From NCBI RefSeq assembly GCF_021869535.1, contig NW_026262701.1, forward strand, positions 6,587,501 to 6,651,500: a stretch of DNA of 64,000 nucleotides, written 5' to 3'. Source of the stretch: Mytilus californianus (taxonomy: Eukaryota; Mollusca; Bivalvia; Mytilida; Mytilidae). Below the pieces are notes generated by a model, which ran no database searches, was not told the origin of the DNA, and was given only the letters and a program-made list of their open reading frames with translations. Of this stretch, positions 55,317 to 64,000 are shown piece by piece (the first letter of the stretch is position 1; each line of letters begins with the position of its first letter). Made by a program: the position numbers and the translations under genes.

Positions 55317-55947
55317 ATATGTTATATATGCATTATATGATTAATTTGTTATGGTAAACTGTAAAGCACTGCCTAAGAACACTGTATATTTTAAATGAGT
55401 TTACATGGAACATGTGAAAAGAAACTTAACAAGTTTGAAGCAGTATCAGATGCACTTCGCCATTTGGTGTCTGGTGGATAGTTGTCTCGTAGGCATTTAT
55501 ACCACATCTTCTTATTTTGATATTACTATATATATAGGGTATTGGTTTTGCTCATTGTTGAAGGCCAGACAGTGACCTATAGTTCCTTATATCTATGTCA
55601 TTTGGTTTCTGGTAGATAGTTGTTGCCTTGGCAATATACCACATCTTCTTATTTTTTATAGAGATTACAGTTTCAGTCTGATAGTTTATAAAAATAAACC
55701 CATCAAAGGCAGACAATTTAGCTATAAGAAATGTTCAGTAATAAGTATGAAATTGAGATTTGGTATGATTGCCAATGAGACAACTATCCAACAATAGTAT
55801 AATTTAAAGAGAAATCACATAGATAGCATTTTCAGTTCAAATACATTTGTATAAAGACAATTTATATATAGCTGAATTCTGAAGGATCTAAAAAGCTACC
55901 CCAAAGTTGGTCATCAGGTGCAAAAAGCGTTAATTTTGACGATTTTT
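55317..55947 (+). repeat. MRPL3 3' flank with three dispersed module copies
   Basis: Copies of the CATACCACATCTTCTT module lie at about 55455-55525 and 55545-55655 (plus) and a partial minus copy at 55745-55800. An AATAAA at about 55693 could be a polyadenylation signal, but this is only a motif match. Confidence 0.6.
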
Positions 55948-56206
55948 ATGCCCCACCTATGTTAGTAGAGGGGCATTAGGTTTTTCGGTCTGTGCATCCG
56001 TCCGTCCATCTGTCCCGCTTCAGGTTAAAGTTTTTGATGAAGTTGAAGTCTAATCAACTTGAAACTTAGTACACATGTTCCCTTTGATATGATCTTTCTA
56101 ATTTTAATGCCAAATTAAGAGTTTTGACCCCAATTTCATGGTCCACTGAACATAGAAAATGATAGTGCGAGTGGGGCATCTGTGTACTATGGACACATTC
56201 TTGTTC
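55948..56206 (+). repeat. ATGCCCCAC ... GTGGGGCAT element
   Basis: Starts TTATGCCCCACCTATG, has a (GTCC)n stretch near 56000, GGTTAAAGTTTTTGATGA and GATCTTTCTAATTTTAATG, and ends GTGGGGCATCTGTGTAC. A single-unit member of the hairpin-ended repeat class. Confidence 0.8.
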
Positions 56207-59200
56207 GTCCTATTTCTTGACAGGGAAGACAGGGATGCTCATTGCTGATAGATGTATCCCAGTGAACACATTAACCACAACAGGGCTTAAGTCAGAATGA
56301 AACTGATCTGGGTACAGCAGTCTAAAGAAGGTCATTTGCACGAAAAATCTGGAATTACCTGATTTTTCCTGATTTTTGACTTCAACTGGACCTGCAACCG
56401 GAAGCAGTTGCTCTCTAAGCATATTTCAATAATAAACACGATCAGTAGTTATATGCCTGCGGGTTTACACTTTTTTTGGAAGTTTTAGGCCTCTGAACTG
56501 TTAGTTTCAGACACCGAAGGGAAGCCAACCCCTCCAAAATACCCAGTTTCTTACGATTTCAATTTTCGAAGTTCGTATTTGAGCCCAAAATGAACTTTAA
56601 ACCTGAGAAACATGACAATAAATAGCCTTAGGTTGAGGGAACATGCATCAAATTTGAAATTAATGTCATACAGTTGACCTCTGAAAGTATGGAGAGCCAT
56701 AGGAGCCAAAAAAACAGAATTTTGGGTAGAGGCCTTAACATTACAGCCCCCGTATTTTTAAAGATCTTTTACAGATAGTGTTTCATCCTCCCAAATTGCT
56801 ATCAAACAGGACTGACATTTATACTATTTGTTTAAATGACAAAAAAGGCCAAAAAAAAATTTGGTAAAGGGCTATAAGAAGAGTTATGAAATACCACAGC
56901 AAGGAGATGTTAAAATTTTTATGGTTATTAATATGAGCTATTCCTTACAAAATGTTAACAAATTATTGGTTGATCTTATTTTAAGTACAGTATTGAGTTA
57001 ACCCCTAACTTAGTTGCAAGAGTAATAGCTGATGCACCAATTAGGTGTTAAAGGAATGATCTGTGTGACCAATGAGACATCAGAATTCAAACTGTAAGAC
57101 TACTAAAAAATGATTACAAATTTAATGGAAAGGAGGTCTATTGTGTATTACTTTAGGAACAACACATTTCTGTTCTTCATCTCAAAGTCACAGTGAAGCT
57201 TAAGCCTTCAACAGTTTGCACACGTTGACACCTCAATGCAAAATCTAGAAGACCCATCACTGTTTTCGTGGAAATCATTGTTAGATTGTGATAAAGCTAC
57301 ACTGTGCATTGAAGACTGAAATTAGATAAGAGGTTAATATCAACAAATTTCTGACTATAACAGGCAAAGAAATATAAGAGACACCACAATAATTAGCCCA
57401 AAACAAATTTCTTAAATGCCGAAACAATTCAAACATTTAGACGTATGATTGATGGACTGCACACATGTAACAATTGATACATACAGAAAGTGTAAACAAG
57501 TAGTATACATTAGAAAAGTTATCTGTAAAATAAATAGACCACAACTTTAAAAATATGACAGCAAAGACCACACCTAAAGTATTGGAAAGTTTCTGAGGCC
57601 TCCACACACTAGAGAGAAATTCTGTCAATGTAATGTAAAAGGAGGAATATATTGTATTAACTCTTGACACTTAATAATCCCAATATGCACTAATCAAAAC
57701 CTAAACCAAAAGAACGGCTTTACTTCCATATTCATCTCAAAGTTACAAATAGGGCATCAACACTTTTCAAAAAATAAACTTTCACTTCACTTTGGTCCCC
57801 AGTTGATTTGAATATAAAGGTAATTCTTTGCTAGATATTGATACACATGTATATTTTAGACTGAAAGATGCTTTGCACCAATTACAGTTTATAAGGGTCA
57901 TTGGCCAGGTTAGGGGAGGGTTGAGCGATCACAAACATGTTTAACCCCGCCACATTCTTTATGTGCTAGTCCAAGTCAGGAGCCTGTAGTTCAGTGGTTG
58001 TCGATGGTTAAAATTCATGTCTGTCATATTTGTTTTTCGTAAATTGTTTTGTTATAAATTAGGCCGTTAGTTTTCTCAATTGAATTGTTTTATATTTTTC
58101 ATGTCGGGCCTTTTATAGCTGACTTTACGGTATGGGTTTTTCTCATTGTTAAAGATTGTATGGTTGCCATAATTGCTTACATCCACTTCATTTTAACTTT
58201 GGTGGATAGTTGTCTCATGTGCAATCATACCTCATCTCATTATTTTTATAAAAATTGCTAAATTGTGTCAAATATTGTCATTTAAGGGCAGTAACTACTA
58301 TAAGTGATTGATAAATAATTCATGAATTAGAAATTGATTATTAAATAAATAATACACCTTATCACTATTTAGTCCAATCCGGGAAAACAGGTACTTATGA
58401 CAACTTCCTGTTGAGGTCAAGTGGGGCAAAACAAAGGTCATCAGCAATGAGCTGATGGAGGGAAAAGTTTGGAAGTGGACATTTTTAAAAATTTTGATGG
58501 TTAAAGAACAAAGCCCCAGATAGCTTCAACTGGTTGAAAAAGTTGTGTAATTTAAGAAATTATCAGGATAGGAATAAATAGCAATAAGGTGTATTGTAAT
58601 CTTTCAACTCCGGAAACTATATAATTTTTTTTCAAAATAAAAGTTGAAAAATGCTAAAATGTCTCAAATATTGTTGTTTAAGGGCAATAACTCCTATAAG
58701 TTGTTGATAAATGGAAGTAGTTTATTTTTAAATGAGGAATAACCTGGGAACAGTATATCTAATATATATGTTCCTGCAATAACTTATCAATGATACTCTT
58801 TGAAACTGGAAACAAGTTAAGAACATATAGAGCAATTAAATATAACTGGTTCTTTTGTTATGATTGATGAGCCTCCTCATGGTGGTTTTTGATTATGTGA
58901 TTACTTGGCTGTTTTTTAGTGATTATTTGATTACCAGACCAACTATTTCATGATATTTGATTTTTTGATAATCTAGGACTGTATTTTTTATTATTTGATT
59001 ATCTTGTTTAAAAAAATAATTAATGATTATGTGATTATATTGGCAAAAAATGTGTGATTATGTGATTACTTGGACACCCCCATGAGGGGCCTCATTGATT
59101 TATTAACCATTTTCAGAAAATGGTCCAATAATCAGGTCAATGAAATATCTTGTATCTTAAATAGGTGTAGTAGTTTTGATGGAGATGATTTAAAAAAAAA

Positions 59201-59300
59201 TGTTACGACAGACGACGGACGCCAAAAGGACCACAAGCTAACCTAAGGAAGGCCATTGCGGAAATACCAAGCTTTCACCGATATAGTTTCAAATTTTGAT
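56207..59300. other. MRPL3-TOMM40 intergenic region
   Basis: No exon recognised. It holds a TTCTTTGCTAGATG-family copy (57700-57850), a related fragment near 57130-57250 and a CATACCACATC-type module (58120-58245, diverged). The stretch at 58850-59080 is rich in GATTATTTGATTA repeats. Confidence 0.5.
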
Positions 59301-59303
59301 ATA

Positions 59304-59326
59304 TTTCCGGGACGATTGCGCATGCG
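59304..59326 (+). promoter_or_regulatory. Candidate NRF-1 and ETS sites upstream of TOMM40
   Basis: TGCGCATGCG (59317-59326) matches the core of the NRF-1 consensus. TTCCGG (59305-59310) is an ETS-type core just before it. Both lie 110-130 bp upstream of the TOMM40 start codon. The NRF-1 plus ETS pairing is common at nuclear genes for mitochondrial proteins. Confidence 0.55.
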
Positions 59327-59436
59327 AGCACATGGCAGCAAACACATGAAATTGCCGGCACAGAAATGACATAAAATTCACCTCTACGGCAACTTTAATG
59401 AACCATTTTATTTAACATTCAAAGACATTTGTAGAT

Positions 59437-59620
59437 ATGGGTAACAAAATTTCAGCTGCGGGTCCAAATGAAACCACAGGTGGCATGGCATTGTCGCCAC
59501 CGCCGCTTCATCCACCACCGGCATCATCTCAGTCATCCACAGAAACATCAAAACCGACCGAACAAACAGAGACTGACAACAACCCAGGGACATTTGAAGA
59601 ACTCCACAGAAAATGCAAAG
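59437..59620 (+). CDS. TOMM40: TOMM40 exon 1
   Basis: The proline-rich N-terminus (SPPPLHPPPASS) leads into TFEELHRKCK, the family helix before the barrel. The donor is AAAG|GTTCGA, phase 1. Confidence 0.92.
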
Positions 59621-62600
59621 GTTCGATACTTTTTCATGGCATCGCCTTGAATTGTTAGTTGTTCTGGATCTCCGTTTTCTTGGTCCTTTTAAATGACCTT
59701 GGCATCTTTGCATTACTTAATCAGTTTGGACACAACCCACTTTATAAGAGATTTTTCAGTTTTGAAGAAATTTTTGTAGAGCACAGGTGTCATCTTTTCA
59801 AACCTATGACTAGGCTCTAATGTGGAAATCTTCTTGTAGATCATGCATGAAATAGAAACTGGAAACTAGTCTATCATGGAAGCCCCTTAAATGCCAGAAT
59901 CACAATTGGATAGTGACTTAACACTCAGAAAAGACAAATGTATGGTTATGCATGGTTTAAGAATTATGGTTAAAATGAAGAATTTTTTTCTGAGCTAAAG
60001 TGGAAGGGTTGACCTCCCATGCTTCCCTGTCTAGACTTGCTATATAATATATCTATTCCTTATAATTTTCTTTACCCATTTTAAAAATTTACTGCTGTAA
60101 ATAAGTGTTTGCCATCAACTGACACATACAACAATACAATGTACTTCTTATTTTCTGGTCTTCACTTTAACTGTTGCTCATTGTTGCTGGAAGGCTGTCA
60201 GCAATGAACTAATAAGCACACATTTAACAATAAACTCAAAACATCTCTTGCCCTGACTTAAGAGATAGTCCTAATGATATTAATTGGAAAGAACATTATG
60301 ATGATTGAGGCAGTAATCAATGAATTTCATTTTTAGTCAAGTAAAATAAAATTCCAAATAGCATAAAAAAATAATGTCGTAAAGCTATGTTGAAATAATG
60401 AAAAAAAAGCAATATGGCTGTACTCTTTTAGAACAATATTTTTGTGATAACATAATTTGCACAAATTTCAATATTTTTCTCTTTATGTTTATATGTGTAG
60501 GACTCAGAGGTACGATGGGGATGTTGAAGTGCGATGGTTCAAAGTTTTTAAAAAAGATAATGTACAATTCATGAAAAAAATCCTTAACATATATCTTAAT
60601 GTCACTTAGTAGCAGTGGTTGAACTTGAATCAGATCCATAATTTGCTCTGAAATTAAAGAAAATAAAGAAAATTCATTTATTAATTTATTCTCAAATTTT
60701 GTTGTTCATGCACTCTTTTGTGCTGAAGAACTGATATAACAGAACAAAATTAAAACATACAAAGTATAAGGCAAACAACCACTTTAAATAGGGTCAGGAT
60801 TTTATTTTATTTTTTGGGTATTAAGTTGGATCCTGTTATACACTTAATTCATCCAGTAATTTGTGCATGCCTTTCATGTTGATAGGTTTATAATTTTCAA
60901 TGGTTCGACAAGTTCTACACTTGATATTATTACAAATTTGAATGAATAATCGGATTCATAGTCTAATAATAAGACTCACAACACTTATTTTAGGGTCGGG
61001 AGGGAGGCAGGAAACAAGCATATATTTTTTTGGGCCTAAACAGCACATTGCAGTTACAGTTATACATTTGTAAAGGAAAAACTCATTTCAAAAATAAAGA
61101 ATAATATGTTAAAAAAGATACATGTAAGTGCATGATTCTCTTTTGACTAGGATACGCACGAGTTCTTTGAAGGGTAAGAAGTTTCCACATAACAAAATAA
61201 AAAATAAGTGTCTGTGATACAAACAAGTGTTATGGATGGGTGACCATTTTCTAAATTGATCACATTTGTAAGTACAAAAATGTACATAAATAAAGTAAAA
61301 AAATGTATTACCATCCAGGTTTTTGGGCCAATAGTCTTGGACCTATAATTTTCTGTAAATTTGAACCCCTGATAAATGCTCGCATAATTTTTTTTTAGAA
61401 ATTACCAAAATTTAATAAAAAAAAATAAATTTCATATGAAAAAACTGATGTGTGATTAATGTATGATATAATATTATTTTTCAGATATTTTTCCACAATG
61501 CTTCGAGGGAGGAAAGTTTATATTTTCAAAAGGATTAAGCAGTCATTTTCAAGTCAGTCATACCATTAATCTCAGTACAGTAAATCCTGCATCTTCTGGG
61601 TACAGATTTGGTGCTACCTATGTAGGCACTAAACAATTAGGACCACAAGAGGTTTGAACTTTCACTATACGCATCATAAATATTTTATAACATATTCAAA
61701 TAGGGAATTAAAGCTTGAATTTTTGTTGAAAGTATCACCAATAGCAGAAGGATACGTATTGGACAAAGGATTAAGGGTCACAGAATAATTGCTATGTTAT
61801 TTTAGGGATTTTATGTCATGAACTAATTATATCAGCTTATATACTTGAGGCAAAAATTAGAGAAAATGTACCAAGTATTTTACCTTTCTTCTCACCATTC
61901 CAGTTTATTAATATTGAATTGATTTAAGAACAATAACATATTTTTCCTTTAAATACGTTTCCAAATATTTATGTTACGGTTTATAAGCCCCTCATCATGC
62001 ATATGTGCCAACAAAAGAAATGATTGACATTGCATTATTTTGTATTTCTTCTTTTAAAGATGTTTCCAGTGGTTTTAGGTGATATGGATGCCAGTGGTAA
62101 TCTCAATGCCAACATAATTCATGCATTTACACAGAATATTAGAACTAAACTTGTAACACAGGTATATTCAGTTTATTTTTATTTACAGGCATACAGTGCT
62201 TACATCCACTTCATTTGAACTTTGGTGGATGGTTGTCTCATTGGCAATCATACCATATCTCCTTATTTTTATATACTAGTCAACATTAAAAAGTTCATAT
62301 ACATGTATCTCCACTATTTATTTTAGTGGAAAATAGAAAAAGTTTTCTAAATTGTCAAACCTTCTAGGAGATTATTCTGATGTTATCAAATTCGATAGAA
62401 AGTAGAATTTTTTCAACACTTTATGACTATAAACTTCAAGTCACTAATCATCAGCATTATTGAACAAATTTGATTTCAATCTAAGATGTTTTCACATTTA
62501 TGTTATGTACAATGTAGCTATATATATAGAGATACAATTAAGAAGTCTTAGTGGCCTTAATCAAATGAATGTTTTCAGATCAGTAAACAGTTGATCCATA

Positions 62601-62987
62601 AAAAATGTAATTATGTACATGTAATAATATCTGGTGACAATTGTTTTTCATAGTTTGCAATAATAAAAAATTAGTGTTCTCCTTTGCTCCAAAACTGCAT
62701 TCAGCCTTGTAATTCTTTTTTTTTGTTTGATTACAATGAATTAAAACTATTTTCACTTGTGAACTGTTATGGAATAAACGATTACCTAAAATCATTAAAT
62801 GATGAAGCTTTCTAGTTCTGATATGTAGAAATTTGATGCATAATGATTGGTAAAAGTATTGCTTATTTTTTATGTTGACAGATTCAAGACAACAAATGCG
62901 TAGCAACACAAGGAGGTATAGACTACAGAGGTTCAGATTATACAGCATCTCTCACTTTAGGCAATCTAGACATAGTCAATAAGTCAG
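59437..62987 (+). CDS. TOMM40: TOM40, mitochondrial import pore subunit (5' part; continues past the window)
   Basis: Four exons join in phase: 59437-59620, 61485-61651, 62060-62161, 62882-62987 (about 187 residues). Tom40 is the beta-barrel channel of the outer-membrane TOM complex through which nuclear-encoded precursors enter mitochondria. A disordered N-terminus rich in Pro/Ser/Thr (about residues 15-50) precedes FEELHRKCK. Porin-3 family strand motifs follow: GLSSHFQVSHTINLS, FGATYVGTKQLGPQE, FPVVLGDMDASGNLNA and GGIDYRGSDYTASLTLGN, all closely matching animal TOMM40. The last visible exon ends in phase 1 at a GTAAAC donor; roughly the last 150 residues should lie beyond 64000. The start is the first in-frame ATG and gives MGNKISAAGPNET. 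Confidence 0.96.
59621..61484. other. TOMM40 intron 1
   Basis: AT-rich intron with no repeat module or exon that I can recognise. Confidence 0.6.
61485..61651 (+). CDS. TOMM40: TOMM40 exon 2
   Basis: It encodes FSKGLSSHFQVSHTIN and YRFGATYVGTKQLGP, the first barrel strands. The acceptor is TTTTTCAG and the donor is GTTTGA, phase 0. Confidence 0.95.
62060..62161 (+). CDS. TOMM40: TOMM40 exon 3
   Basis: 102 nt encoding FPVVLGDMDASGNLNANIIH and RTKLVTQ. The acceptor TTTTAAAG is weak, but the protein match is strong and the phase is 0. Confidence 0.93.
62190..62275 (+). repeat. CATACCACATCTTCTT-type module in TOMM40 intron 3
   Basis: GCTTACATCCACTTCATTTG, GGTTGTCTCATTGGCAATCA, CATACCATATCTCC and a TATTTTTATA tail: a diverged copy 30 bp after exon 3. 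Confidence 0.65.
62882..62987 (+). CDS. TOMM40: TOMM40 exon 4 (last in window)
   Basis: It encodes GGIDYRGSDYTASLTLGNLD and ends with NKSG at a GTAAAC donor. Its 3' end is tandemly copied in the next intron. Confidence 0.95.
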
Positions 62988-63130
62988 GTAAACATACACT
63001 TTAGTAACTGTGGGCAATCTGGACGTAGCCAATTATTTAGGTAAACATACACTTTACTCACTATAGGCAATCTAGTCGTCGTCAATAAGTCAGGTAAACA
63101 TACACTTTACTAATTAGGCAATATGGACAT
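62955..63130 (+). repeat. 53-bp tandem copies of TOMM40 exon 4 3' end plus donor
   Basis: GGCAATCTAGACATAG through GGTAAACATACACTTTA repeats with donors at 62988 (real), 63041 and 63094, an exact 53-bp period. A partial fourth unit without a donor follows near 63116. Both extra donors are GTAAAC. Confidence 0.92.
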
Positions 63131-64000
63131 ATTCCATTCTAAGTTAACAATCCCTATGACCGTCTATTGGTATGGCAGATAGCATAGAATCTGTGTTTGT
63201 GATTCCTCTTTAAAATATTCTGTTTGCTATCATGTACAGCAGATTTTTGTCTGCATTTGCCATTTCTATTCAATGGATTTTGTAAACAATATACAGCAAA
63301 TTTTGATCAATATTAGCTATTACATCTGCTGTACTAATAGCCTGTAATAGAGCGTAGGTAAGCAAAATCTTTAATACCGTTAATTCAGAAATTATTCTGA
63401 GGTTTTTATTAATGCGTGTAATGCGACTGAATGAGTATCGCAATAATAAGAACTCACATTCTGATATCTGATGCATATATATGTATGCAGATTTTTCTGA
63501 AATCGCAATAATAAATCTAGCATTAGTGTCCTTTCTTCAAAAATCGTAATAATAAACGCACGCAATAATTTCTGAAATTAAGATTTGGTCAGTATCGCAT
63601 GTAAGCAGTCTAAATATAGCTAAAAGTTTAACAGGTCAGAATGTCCAGAGTAATGGGACTTGCTGCATATTAAACTGCTCAATTTTTCATGTTTGGTTAT
63701 AACGAAGTTAATTTTCACATTTAACATTTTTGAAAAAGTAAACTTACTACAGTAAGCTCCCTTTGAGTTTAATGCTTTTCAGGTTAGTTTTTCAAGAGTT
63801 ATGGGACTTTTAATTGTCCAAAACTTGGCTGTTTTTCAAATGTCTCAGGATAAGTCGAGGATATTTTCAACAATCTTAATACAATTTTTGAACACATTTT
63901 TGAACATTCAATAACCTGTATTAAATTCACTTACAATGCCCACTAATTTGTGGACCGACATATCATGCACTACTGGCACTATTTATTATTTGATTGCTGT
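63131..64000. other. TOMM40 intron 4 (partial)
   Basis: The next exon (expected to continue the barrel after NKSG) was not found before the window ends. The stretch 63360-63600 has short repeated phrases (TCGCAATAATAA) but no clear element. Confidence 0.5.

Noticed and set aside
62580..62948. 122-codon minus-strand frame over TOMM40 exon 4
   Set aside because: It is antisense to a well-supported exon and its intron, without domain or splice support.

Overview
This is a 64 kb piece of an AT-rich animal nuclear genome, most probably a marine mussel (Mytilus or a close bivalve). The evidence is intron-rich genes with GT-AG boundaries, protein exons that align to animal orthologues, and dense bivalve-type dispersed repeats. 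These include elements ending in a GGGGGCATAAAA-like tail, CATACCACATCTTCTT modules, hAT-like CAGAGGCGG elements and a molluscan V-SINE-like element. There are no bacterial operons, CRISPR arrays or viral genes.

Four protein genes can be rebuilt exon by exon with consistent splice phases. A NIPSNAP-family gene lies on the minus strand (3678-9176; its first exon was not found). ITFG1 (TIP/LINKIN), a complete 17-exon gene of 607 codons, is also on the minus strand (18484-42148). MRPL3 (uL3m) is on the plus strand (43567-55316; 9 exons, 369 codons) and lies head to head with ITFG1. TOMM40, on the plus strand, starts at 59437, and its first four exons are present before the window ends. Three of the four products work in mitochondria (NIPSNAP, ribosomal protein uL3m, import pore Tom40). 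ITFG1 encodes a single-pass cell-surface FG-GAP glycoprotein.

Most of the remaining sequence is repeats. These are tandem-unit elements with hairpin or short inverted ends (390-870, 2528-2962, 5551-5740, 6186-7580, 20360-21325, 23196-26722, 43900-46440, 52768-53730, 55948-56206). There is a 1035-bp fold-back element with subterminal GTGGGGCGA arrays and 9-bp target duplications (13104-14138). There are several TIR/MITE elements with visible target-site duplications, a degraded LINE 3' end (31826-32690) and a tRNA-headed SINE (33790-34048).

The most unusual pattern is at exon edges. In all four genes, at least one exon is followed in its downstream intron by tandem, decaying copies of the exon's 3' end plus its 5' splice site, or of the intron start alone. 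They follow NIPSNAP exon 2, ITFG1 exon 14 (79-bp period, at least six extra donors), MRPL3 exons 2 and 5, and TOMM40 exon 4 (53-bp period). These decoy donors could affect splicing. In ITFG1, reading past the normal donor would remove the transmembrane anchor.
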